A DNA stretch of 64,000 nucleotides from UBA6136 sp044350805. GTDB lineage: Bacteria > Pseudomonadota > Gammaproteobacteria > Methylococcales > Methylococcaceae. A model generated the notes under the pieces. It worked only from the letters and a program-made list of their open reading frames with translations. It ran no database searches and was not told the DNA's origin. The translations under genes were made by a program, and so were the position numbers. Location: the NCBI GenBank assembly GCA_044350805.1, contig JBILGU010000011.1:1-64000 (forward strand). The letters are read 5' to 3'. This document shows positions 35,237 through 42,569 of the stretch, in pieces; the first letter of the stretch is position 1, and each line of letters starts with the position of its first letter.

Positions 35237-35580
35237 GTTCAATTGTTGGAATGGGGAACAGGGGGTGTGTTGTGCGCTATGTAACAGTTTTTTTGGTGGC
35301 TCTTTTTACAACGGGCTGCGGTGCTGGGGGTGAGGGTACGAATGAGGGGCTGAAGCGGATAGCGATTTGTGAGGAGGTGATGAGAAAATACATCGTCGAG
35401 GCTCACTTGAATGAGCGTGACTGGAAGAAAACGATCGCAAGCTGCAACTTGAGCCAATTTCACCGCACTCTTGAGCAGTGGCAATGCGTACTAAATGAGG
35501 TGAATACTGGAAAGTCTTACGTTCAGGCTTCCGACCAATGCGGCAGTACGCCGGTTCAGGAAGGTTTGAAAAACAAATGA
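35233..35580 (+). CDS. lipoprotein (hypothetical)
   Basis: 115 residues. Its start overlaps the deformylase-like stop. The signal is RYVTVFLVALFTTGC with lipobox Cys (about residue 29), followed by a Gly-rich linker and a helical domain with conserved-looking Cys (IASCNLSQFHRTLEQWQCVL, ASDQCG). Internal start choices exist (ATG 35251). The overlap implies co-expression with the altered deformylase and perhaps a joint role at the envelope. Confidence 0.65.
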   Translation: MSSIVGMGNRGCVVRYVTVFLVALFTTGCGAGGEGTNEGLKRIAICEEVMRKYIVEAHLNERDWKKTIASCNLSQFHRTLEQWQCVLNEVNTGKSYVQASDQCGSTPVQEGLKNK

Positions 35581-36230
35581 CAGCGTTTCCTTTATTCTTT
35601 TGCCACCCTGGCTTTGGTTCGGATTCGCAGAGTTTGAAAGGGGTTTCGCATGGCGGGTCAACTGTGATGGTGTGAGGTCCATCCAAAGACCTCCACTATG
35701 GCCAGTGTCAATCTCGATTTGTGCAAGGAGCGGATGCGCGGAGAATCCCGAAGCTCATGCTCGAAAGGGAGTTGTTGGCAGGCAAGGAGGTGACGCCACT
35801 CAGTGAGCTGAAAGATCGGAGGTGCGTGAGCTTATGTCTCTGGCGAAGGATGGCCTAAGGCAAATTGAGGTCATTTATGATGGCAATGTGTCTGAGATTA
35901 AAAAAGTATCGCTGGAAAGCGCTTTCGGCAATGGTGTTGGACAATACAGTAAGTTGCACCGTTAATTGGGATGGTTCTAGGACCCTTCCTGCAAATGGAG
36001 GAGCGGCTGAGCTAATGAAAATATTGCTTGGCCCAGAAGATTCCATCAAATCAAGGGGGCCAGTAACTCTGGAAAGAAATATTTAATCTGGCAGCTCATT
36101 GGATAGTGCGCTGAGCGGGAGCATGAACGCCTGCTCGGATAGTAGTTTTGGAGGGTGCCCGATATCGTTTCAAGTTTAGACGTTCTGGGAACGGGTGATG
36201 CGTTTCTTGTGGCGCGTCACCCGGATTAGG
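35581..36230. other. intergenic with decayed coding remnant
   Basis: No intact gene. The remnant at 35745-36086 is listed separately; the rest shows nothing recognisable. Confidence 0.4.
35745..36086 (+). pseudogene. frameshifted remnant of an unknown gene
   Basis: Coding-like segments succeed each other in different frames: LMLERELLAGKEVTPLSELK, then EVRELMSLAKDGLRQIEVIY, then NTVSCTVNWDGSR and GGAAELMKILLGPEDSIKSR. The last part is similar to the protein at 25129-25422. This looks like one gene with two frameshifts. Low confidence, since no family is recognised. Confidence 0.4.
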
Positions 36231-36542
36231 TCAGTTTTGATAATTACTGCTCACGTGTGCCAAATCCAGAGCTCTTAAAGCATTCTGGCAGTCTTCTATA
36301 GCTGCTGGGGCCGCTGTTTTCTCCTGCGAATGAACACAGGTTCGATTGATGGCTTTCGCCTCGACAATGTGGGCGACATACCAGGCTACGGTTCGAGGAG
36401 AACTATCCGCTTCAGAGGCTGAACCTTTCTGAAGCCCGTTTGCGTATGTCCAGTAGGTGGCTATGCCGATTGCAACGACCAGTCCTGCAAGCGCTGTGGA
36501 GTACCTGGTTCTTGGCGGCGTGAGATTGAATTGTCTGTCCAT
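36231..36542 (-). CDS. EexN-like membrane protein (hypothetical)
   Basis: 103 residues: a single TM helix (STALAGLVVAIGIATYWTYA), then RTVAWYVAHIVEAKAINRTC...IEDCQNALRAL. The WY...C...DCxNAxxA pattern resembles EexN-type entry-exclusion proteins of conjugative elements, although EexN is normally a lipoprotein and this has a non-lipid anchor. Its presence hints at a past conjugative element. The identification is tentative. Confidence 0.5.
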   Translation of the reverse strand: MDRQFNLTPPRTRYSTALAGLVVAIGIATYWTYANGLQKGSASEADSSPRTVAWYVAHIVEAKAINRTCVHSQEKTAAPAAIEDCQNALRALDLAHVSSNYQN

Positions 36543-36971
36543 ATAAAAATCCCTTTGTAGTCACACAAGTTTCAATGGTGCCGGAATGATTTTTCTTCCG
36601 GGATGCCACAGTCGTTATGCAGACAATGTGCCAATTTTCAGTTTATTGCCCATGCCTCTTGTGTGGGGTGTTCGTTAAGTTTAGGCCTGTCTGCCCCAAG
36701 CTGAGAACCAACGCAGATAAAGGGGAGATGCCACAGTTTTGCGCGATCCCCCGTGCATACATTAGGGCGTATGGGCGCACTAGCGCGCTATTTATCGCCG
36801 CTACATGGGCGGGTAGGTTTCGGCACGAAAACTGCTGTAAGTTAAGCGCGGCGGAGAAGGTTTCGTTTGATTGACATCCTCATCGTTTGTTAAGGATGTC
36901 TGGCCTTTTCCACTGTTGACGGGGTGAAGGGGGGGGCTCTTTCAATTTAGCTCAATACTCCACAAGCTAGG

Positions 36972-37002
36972 CCCGCATCGAGATTTACGATGCGGGTTTT
37001 TT
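36972..37002 (+). terminator. rho-independent terminator
   Basis: CCCGCATCG, loop AGATTTA, CGATGCGGG, then TTTTTT. No intact rightward gene ends just before it, so it could terminate a small RNA or a lost gene. Confidence 0.8.
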
Positions 37003-37139
37003 AATGGTGCGCCGGCATCATACGATCATGTCAGATTCGGAAATCAAGCTTCGGCAAGGCCGCTTTTCGTGACCGCCATCCCGGGCGAAAGTGTGCGAGC
37101 TTTTGTGGCTCAATGCTTTGGAAGGCTATCCCTCGTTTT

Positions 37140-37224
37140 CGAATATCTTCCTGAGAAAGTTCTGCCGGGTCTCTAGTGCCTCGGTTTTCTCCGGCAAGTA
37201 CTCCCACTGATCGTAATGTCGATT
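37140..37224. repeat. diverged direct repeat, copy A (left of TA cassette)
   Basis: About 85 bases, roughly 70% identical by eye to 38280-38364. Shared blocks are CTGCCGGGT and CACTGATC-TAATG. Both encode, on the minus strand, a peptide like HYDQWEYLPEKTEALETRQN. The repeats bracket the toxin-antitoxin genes. Confidence 0.55.
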
Positions 37225-37339
37225 CTGTACCCTGGTTGTCCGCAAAGTCTTAAGATGGTGATGCTGAATCCATTTGAGCCTGATTGTGCCTAGGGTGGGC
37301 TGTTTGGATCCCCAGAGTCCCCTTGCTAGGGGGAACGCC

Positions 37340-37555
37340 ATGAAAGTTCAACGTCAATTTATAGACATCACTTCAACGAAGGTTCTGGTGGAGTTGCCAC
37401 AGTCGTTCGTCAATCATCGTGTCGAGTTGATCGTTCTTGCTGTTGATGAAGAAAGAGCGCCGATCAAGAAACGTCGTCGGCCTCATCCCGAGATTGCAGG
37501 TAATGGGACGACAATAGGTAACTTTGTTCAGCCCATCGCTCATGAGAGCAATTGA
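37340..37555 (+). CDS. small antitoxin-like protein
   Basis: 71 residues from ATG 37340: MKVQRQFIDITSTKVLVELP, then QSFVNHRVELIVLAVDEERA and a basic segment KKRRRPHPEIAG. The phrase xLPxxFxNxxVELIVL is typical of short DUF2281-type or AbrB-like antitoxins. It is upstream of, but about 90 bases from, the HigB-like toxin and may be a solitary antitoxin. Confidence 0.55.
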   Translation: MKVQRQFIDITSTKVLVELPQSFVNHRVELIVLAVDEERAPIKKRRRPHPEIAGNGTTIGNFVQPIAHESN

Positions 37556-37630
37556 GTGATTCGATGGATTGATCCCGTGCTTTGATGCGTATGGATCAGT
37601 TTTGATCACAACTAAACATACAAAATTATG

Positions 37631-37636
37631 TATAAT
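37631..37636 (+). promoter_or_regulatory. consensus -10 box of the toxin-antitoxin operon
   Basis: TATAAT lies eight bases before the GTG start at 37644, implying a nearly leaderless transcript. The flanking ATACAAAATTATGTAT (arms ATAC/GTAT) covers it and could be the autoregulatory site of the XRE antitoxin. Confidence 0.55.
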
Positions 37637-37643
37637 TGTTTGC

Positions 37644-37982
37644 GTGAGTAAAGTGAAACCTGTCGAGTTTAGAGGCAATTCGCTTGATGATCTTCGTTCG
37701 TTTCCTCTTGAGGCTAAAAGAGAGGCTGGATTCCAGCTTGATCAGTTGCAAAATGGCCGTGATCCGGATGACTGGAAACCAATGAATACGGTGGGTCAAG
37801 GTGTGAAGGAAATTCGCGTGCGAGATGCTGTTGGGATATTCAGGGTTGTCTATGTCGCAAAGTTTGCTGATGCTGTGTACGTGCTTCACTGTTTTCAAAA
37901 GAAAACCGAGAAGACAAGCAAGAGTGACCTTGATTTGGCCTCGACACGTTACCGTGATCTGGTGAAGGAGCTAGGGCAATGA
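37644..37982 (+). CDS. HigB/RelE-like toxin (phage Gp49-like family)
   Basis: 112 residues from GTG 37644. SLDDLRSFPLEAKREAGFQL, then GVKEIRVRDAVGIFRVVYVA and VYVLHCFQKKTEKTSKSDLD match the Gp49-like/HigB RelE-fold family (PF05973). These cleave mRNA at the ribosome and are neutralised by a downstream XRE antitoxin. It overlaps that gene by four bases (ATGA), the usual toxin-first order. A C-terminal fragment of a related toxin lies at 24642. Confidence 0.85.
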   Translation: MSKVKPVEFRGNSLDDLRSFPLEAKREAGFQLDQLQNGRDPDDWKPMNTVGQGVKEIRVRDAVGIFRVVYVAKFADAVYVLHCFQKKTEKTSKSDLDLASTRYRDLVKELGQ

Positions 37983-38260
37983 AAAGAGACCAGTTTGAGA
38001 GCGTATGGGATGCCATAGAGGATACCCCGGTTGAAGCTGAGAACATGAAGTTACGGTCATCGTTAATGATCGCGATCAAAGTTCATCTGGAACGGAATGA
38101 AGTAACTCAGGCAGAAGCGGCTAAGCTACTCGGTGTTACCCAGCCGCGGGTGTCGGATCTGATGCGAGGCAAAATCAACCTGTTTAGTCTTGATGCTTTG
38201 GTTAACATGGCTACGGCGGCTGGCATGCACGTCGAAATAAAGGTACGAGAGGCAGCCTGA
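37979..38260 (+). CDS. XRE-family antitoxin (HigA-like)
   Basis: 93 residues: an N-terminal acidic segment and then an XRE HTH, NEVTQAEAAKLLGVTQPRVS followed by DLMRGKINLFSLDALVNMAT. This is the standard partner of Gp49-like toxins: it binds the toxin and represses the shared promoter. Translation is coupled to the toxin. Confidence 0.85.
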   Translation: MKRDQFESVWDAIEDTPVEAENMKLRSSLMIAIKVHLERNEVTQAEAAKLLGVTQPRVSDLMRGKINLFSLDALVNMATAAGMHVEIKVREAA

Positions 38261-38627
38261 AGATAATAGAAGTCTCTGGTCTCGCAAATCTTGCGGAGAA
38301 AAGCCTGCCGGGTTTCCACCGCCTTGGTTTTTTCTGTAAAGTGTTCTCACTGATCATAATGATGATTTTTGGACTCCCGTGGTCCGTCAGTGACTCATTG
38401 AGTGGGTGTGTTGATTTGCGGCGAACTTTGACCTCCATTCAGGATATTACTCCATTCTCGGCCAATTTAAATACGCTTTTAGGCTCGCTTTTGCATTCAG
38501 AGGGGGGTGAAAAGAGAAAGTCCAAACCTGTGAGAGCGTTCTTTATGAAATGACTTGTAACGCTGTCTTCTTTGAGGATATATTTTTCGAGCGAGATATA
38601 ACCCCATAAAATCGCGGTATTTGCAAT
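38261..38627. other. intergenic with repeat copy B
   Basis: Apart from the diverged repeat at 38280-38364, nothing is recognised. It separates the TA cassette from the convergent SGNH-hydrolase gene. Confidence 0.4.
38280..38364. repeat. diverged direct repeat, copy B (right of TA cassette)
   Basis: Same orientation as copy A at 37140-37224. The minus strand encodes EKTKAVETRQAFLRKIC, matching EKTEALETRQNFLRKIF of copy A. The upstream half is broken by a stop. Confidence 0.55.
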
Positions 38628-39848
38628 TTAGTATTGCTGTTTTTTGTTTAAATGTAGCTTTTCTGAGAGCCAATTGGCAATATGCTTATTTCCTTCGGCG
38701 CTATAGTGCCCAGATGATTTTGTAAAAACTTCTTCGAATGGCAAAAGTCTTCCCCCCTCAGTAAATGCTTCCATGGCATCCCATGTCTCAATGCCATACT
38801 CAATGGATTTGGTCATAATGGGGTCATAATTTTTTGTGCGAGTGAGCTTGTACTGAAAATAGTCGGTCTTGTTGGGGAATAGTACCAAGATGGGGCGCAT
38901 TCCTTTTGTTGCTACTGCCTTAGCGAAGGCTCTAGTGATTTTTGCCGTTAATCGCGGTCCCTCAGTTTTCATGTCATAGTGCAGAAAGCCGCTCCATGGG
39001 TCTTTCTGTCCGCGATCAATTTTTTCCCTGATAAGCCATCCTGCTAGCTCTAAAGCACAAGGAAGTCTGAGAATCCCACAATCGTCTGTGGGTGGTTTGT
39101 TATTGAAATAATAGTCATTCACCCCTGCCTCCCTTAACTTAGCGGATGGGCTCTCGAGCAGGGAGTGATATTTTTCTGCACTGCTGAACCAATTCGGAAT
39201 GAGCTTAACGCTGGATGAGCCCTCCTCAATGAATCTCGGCTTTCCTAATGGGAAGCCACCAGTCTGCTGATAAAACTTTCTAAACGTATTAATGTGTCTG
39301 TAGACGTTCTCAGACATCATTCCCATGAGGACGACATCGGCAATTGCACCTTCAGATTCTCTCTGGAACCTTAAGAAGGCCTGGTCTATGCCATATGCGG
39401 GAACACCATAGTTTAGGACTTCAAGATTCTTGTTGTTGTTTTCGAGTATTGTTGTCCATGCGTCCTTATTGGGGACATCATCGGAGTGGGTGAAAGAGTC
39501 ACCGAATGCCAAAATTCGCGTGAATCCTGGATTTTGTGATTTTATGGTGTATTCTTTAGTTGATCTGGCGCCAAGGCTATTGCTTTCGTATAATTCTGCT
39601 TTTATGTTTCTGCCTGATACCCATCCAAGTTCAGGGTCATAGGTGATGTATCTTTTTCCGCCTTGGACTATCGATTTAATCAGATCCCGATCTTGGCTTG
39701 TTAGCGTTACTTCTTTGTTGTAGATTTCTCTTACAATGAGAGAAGTAAACCTTCCCGCTCCCTCAAACAGTGCTAATAAGAATATTGTATATCCTATGAT
39801 AATTGTTATTTTGAAGGTTTTTGTTTTTGGATATTGTGATTCCGACAT
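38628..39848 (-). CDS. membrane-anchored SGNH-hydrolase-like protein
   Basis: 406 residues. An N-terminal TM helix (FKITIIIGYTIFLLALFEGA) is followed by an SGNH/GDSL hydrolase domain with block I ILAFGDSFTHSDDVPNKDAW, block II NYGVPAYGIDQAFLRF and a C-terminal His block SGHYSAEGNKHIANWL. Proteins of this kind often accompany SxtJ/DUF5989 and NodU-type carbamoyltransferases in surface-polysaccharide or secondary-metabolite loci and may act as acyl or carbamoyl esterases. Its ATG overlaps the carbamoyltransferase stop by one base. Visibly AT-richer than the surroundings. Confidence 0.8.
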   Translation of the reverse strand: MSESQYPKTKTFKITIIIGYTIFLLALFEGAGRFTSLIVREIYNKEVTLTSQDRDLIKSIVQGGKRYITYDPELGWVSGRNIKAELYESNSLGARSTKEYTIKSQNPGFTRILAFGDSFTHSDDVPNKDAWTTILENNNKNLEVLNYGVPAYGIDQAFLRFQRESEGAIADVVLMGMMSENVYRHINTFRKFYQQTGGFPLGKPRFIEEGSSSVKLIPNWFSSAEKYHSLLESPSAKLREAGVNDYYFNNKPPTDDCGILRLPCALELAGWLIREKIDRGQKDPWSGFLHYDMKTEGPRLTAKITRAFAKAVATKGMRPILVLFPNKTDYFQYKLTRTKNYDPIMTKSIEYGIETWDAMEAFTEGGRLLPFEEVFTKSSGHYSAEGNKHIANWLSEKLHLNKKQQY

Positions 39849-41689
39849 TAATCTAGAGCATATCTGCTAGTGTAGTCGACCATTGTGCTGCTGCAGGCTT
39901 GATTTTCCTTTCTAAGAATATTATTTCCAATAACAAGAAGCTCAAGCTCTGTTCCCATGAAGCAGTTGAAGGCATCGGTTGGCGTGCAAACAATGGGCTC
40001 GCCTCTGATGTTGAATGACGTATTTACTATAACTGGGCATCTGGTGATTTCGTTGAATCGTCTTAGAAGACTATGAAACCTCTTGTTGGTTTCCTGATTG
40101 ACTGTTTGAATTCGTGCTGAATAGTCTACATGCGTAACCGCAGGTATATCTGATTTTGGGACGTTAAGTTTTTCAATGCCAAAAAGTGCTTTTTCAGATT
40201 CGGCCATTTCCTTCCGGCGTGACTCCACCACATTGGCGACCAACAACATGTAAGGGCTGTCTTGGTCTAACTCAAACCACTCCGATACGTGCTCCCTCAT
40301 AACACTTGGCGCAAAGGGTCTAAAGGATTCTCTATACTTTACTTTCAAGTTGAGGATCCGCTGCATTTTTTCCGATCGAGCGTCTCCAAGAATGCTTCTA
40401 GACCCCAGCGAACGAGGTCCAAATTCCATTCTTCCACTCATCCAGCCTACTGCTTTTCCCTCGTTAAGCGATTGAGCTGCAATTTCGATGACTGCCTCCT
40501 CACTAAGAGTCTCAAACACTGCTCCACATGCTTTTAGTTCAGTTTCAATCTCAAATTGAGAGTACTCGGGACCAAGATAGCTTCCCTTCATGGCGTCGGA
40601 TGTTTTGGCGGGATTGCGTGCTTGCTTCATCATGATGTGGTGAACCGCTAACGCCGCACCCAAGGCTCCGCCAGCATCTCCCGCGGCAGGCTGAATCCAA
40701 ATATTTTCGAAAATTCCTTCCTTTATGATTTTTCCATTGGCGACGCAGTTAAGAGCGACGCCACCGGCCAAGCAGAGATTGTTTTCTCCTGTGGCCTTTG
40801 AAGCCGCACGAGCAAGATTTAGAACTGCCTCTTCGGTTACCAGCTGGATGGATGCCGCTAAATCCATTTCCCGTTGGGTTATTTCACTTTCTGGGCGCCT
40901 TGGCGGGCCGCCAAATAGCTTGTGGAATTTGCTATTGGTCATAGTTAGGCCTGTGCAGTAGTTAAAGTACTGCATGTCTAACCTAAATGAGCCATCCTTC
41001 TTTATCTCTATGAGGTGCTTCCGTATCTTGTCCGCATAGATCGGCTCCCCGTAGGGAGCTAATCCCATAACCTTATATTCGCCGCTATTAACTTTAAATC
41101 CAGTATAATAGGTCATCGCAGAGTACAAGAGACCTAACGAGTGCGGGAAATGAATCTCCTTTAAAATCGAGAGTTGATTTCCTTTGCCTAGAGCCATGGA
41201 TGTAGTAGTCCATTCGCCTACTCCATCCATGGTCAGGACTGCCGCACTCTCAAATGGGCTTGGAAAGAATGCACTTGAGGCATGGCTCAGGTGATGTTCT
41301 GAGAATAGTAGCCGATCCTCCCAGTTGGCCTCATCGCCTAGCAGCTGGGTTAGCTCATTTATGATTGATGTTTTTTGAAACAGCTTTTCTTTCAACCAAA
41401 GAGGTAGAGAAGTTACAAAGCTTCTGTATCCCAATGGGGCATAGGCGAGATATGTCTCAAATAAACGCTCAAACTTTAGGAACGGCTTATCATAAAACAC
41501 TACATAATCAACTTCTTTTTTTTCTATCTTTCCCTGCTGCAAGCAAAATTCAATCGCATTGCCTGGGAAACTGGCATCATGTCTTTTACGTGTGAATCTT
41601 TCCTCTTGGGCCGCGGCAATGATTTCGCCATCCATAACCAAGCATGCGGCTGAATCATGATATAGCGCAGATATTCCTAGGATGTTCAT
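39848..41689 (-). CDS. NodU/CmcH-family carbamoyltransferase
   Basis: 613 residues, full family length. The N-terminal Kae1-like domain has MNILGISALYHDSAACLVMD and AQEERFTRKRHDASFP, then SEHHLSHASSAFFPSPFESA. The C-terminal domain has VGWMSGRMEFGPRSLGSRSI and VNTSFNIRGEPIVCTPTDAF. These enzymes transfer a carbamoyl group from carbamoyl phosphate, through carbamoyl-adenylate, to hydroxyls of sugars or natural products. The acceptor is unknown. It is flanked by DUF5989/SxtJ and an SGNH hydrolase, in the order seen in many bacterial SxtJ-type loci. Confidence 0.9.
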   Translation of the reverse strand: MNILGISALYHDSAACLVMDGEIIAAAQEERFTRKRHDASFPGNAIEFCLQQGKIEKKEVDYVVFYDKPFLKFERLFETYLAYAPLGYRSFVTSLPLWLKEKLFQKTSIINELTQLLGDEANWEDRLLFSEHHLSHASSAFFPSPFESAAVLTMDGVGEWTTTSMALGKGNQLSILKEIHFPHSLGLLYSAMTYYTGFKVNSGEYKVMGLAPYGEPIYADKIRKHLIEIKKDGSFRLDMQYFNYCTGLTMTNSKFHKLFGGPPRRPESEITQREMDLAASIQLVTEEAVLNLARAASKATGENNLCLAGGVALNCVANGKIIKEGIFENIWIQPAAGDAGGALGAALAVHHIMMKQARNPAKTSDAMKGSYLGPEYSQFEIETELKACGAVFETLSEEAVIEIAAQSLNEGKAVGWMSGRMEFGPRSLGSRSILGDARSEKMQRILNLKVKYRESFRPFAPSVMREHVSEWFELDQDSPYMLLVANVVESRRKEMAESEKALFGIEKLNVPKSDIPAVTHVDYSARIQTVNQETNKRFHSLLRRFNEITRCPVIVNTSFNIRGEPIVCTPTDAFNCFMGTELELLVIGNNILRKENQACSSTMVDYTSRYALD

Positions 41690-41696
41690 TAATTAT

Positions 41697-41846
41697 TTAA
41701 AATAATGTATAGATAAATGGCGCGACTACGGATCCTTGTGCAAGGATAATTAATCCACCAATCATAAGAAGTACAAATATTATTGGGGCGAGCCATAGTT
41801 TTTTTCTGGCTCTTAGGAATCTCCACAGTTCTCTAATAAGACTCAT
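41697..41846 (-). CDS. DUF5989-family small membrane protein
   Basis: 49 residues: MSLIRELWRFLRARKKLWLA, then one TM segment PIIFVLLMIGGLIILAQGSV and the end VAPFIYTLF. This is the characteristic tiny protein found between SxtJ and the carbamoyltransferase. The ends are seven and eight bases from its neighbours, showing an operon. Function unknown; it probably associates with SxtJ in the membrane. Confidence 0.85.
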   Translation of the reverse strand: MSLIRELWRFLRARKKLWLAPIIFVLLMIGGLIILAQGSVVAPFIYTLF

Positions 41847-41854
41847 CTCATACC

Positions 41855-42271
41855 TCAGAACTGATTTTTAAATGAGTCAGCTGGAAGTGTATCAGCTGAT
41901 CTATAAACCCAGAATGTTTGGGTTCCGACTTTTCTCTTCAAGTGGAGCGGATCACGTCCAAAAGCTCTTGTAATAACGGCTACCGGGGTTATTATGGCAA
42001 AAAATATTACACCCAGAACAATGGGACTGACGATCTTCCCGCTAAGCAGGCCGAGCTCATGCCATGCGCGATTAAATGGATATAGTGCTTTTGGGATTAT
42101 AAGGGTGATGATAGATAAAGTTAATGTAACATAGGCAAATGATATTGATGTGTCCATGTTGGATTTCTGGTAGAACCAGGCAGATAATCCTGATCCGACA
42201 AAAATCATCATGAGCCCAAAAGATCTATTGGATGGTGGCTTGTGTTTGACTTCTTTTATTGGCTCTATCAT
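41855..42271 (-). CDS. SxtJ-family membrane protein
   Basis: 138 residues with three or four TM helices: FGLMMIFVGSGLSAWFYQ, VTLTLSIITLIIPKALYPFN, ELGLLSGKIVSPIVLGVIFF. The FNRAWHELG...P...G and FGRDPLHLKR segments are typical of SxtJ, first named from the saxitoxin cluster and widespread beside carbamoyltransferases. No catalytic role is known. It overlaps the preceding small frame by four bases. Confidence 0.8.
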   Translation of the reverse strand: MIEPIKEVKHKPPSNRSFGLMMIFVGSGLSAWFYQKSNMDTSISFAYVTLTLSIITLIIPKALYPFNRAWHELGLLSGKIVSPIVLGVIFFAIITPVAVITRAFGRDPLHLKRKVGTQTFWVYRSADTLPADSFKNQF

Positions 42272-42501
42272 TCAGGTAATTTATTTGTATTGATCGTATG
42301 GTGGGAAGATAAATTAAGCCCACCAAATAAAGGTTGGCCCATCAACATTAAGTTGTCACTTTTAAAAAAACCCTCTCTTTCCGCTAATTTTATCAACTTA
42401 GATTCGGTTAAGTTAAGTGACATATTTGGCTCACGGTGTGCGACCCCGATTCGAAATAAATCATGTCGAGCTTGCTGATTAGTCGTGTATTTTGCATCCA
42501 T
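42268..42501 (-). CDS. small hypothetical protein at the head of the carbamoyltransferase operon
   Basis: 77 residues: MDAKYTTNQQARHDLFRIGV, then AHREPNMSLNLTESKLIKLA and FGGLNLSSHHTINTNKLPE. No family recognised. The stop overlaps the sxtJ start (ATGA) and base composition matches the operon, which supports a real gene or the tail of a truncated one. Confidence 0.45.
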   Translation of the reverse strand: MDAKYTTNQQARHDLFRIGVAHREPNMSLNLTESKLIKLAEREGFFKSDNLMLMGQPLFGGLNLSSHHTINTNKLPE

Positions 42502-42569
42502 ATAAAGCGGTTATTGCTGGCTTAGTAACGTTAACTAAGTCATTCCAGGAGCAAAGCCTTGTGACCAGT

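Larger units (their letters stand above)
36543..37339. other. intergenic; terminator and repeat A only
   Basis: No gene recognised. Short frames at 36617-36874 and 37126-37341 lack family features; the latter is part of the repeat described at 37140. A clear terminator lies at 36972-37002. Confidence 0.4.

Noticed and set aside
36617..36874. 85-codon rightward frame as a Cys-rich protein
   Set aside because: No ribosome site, no conserved motif, atypical composition.
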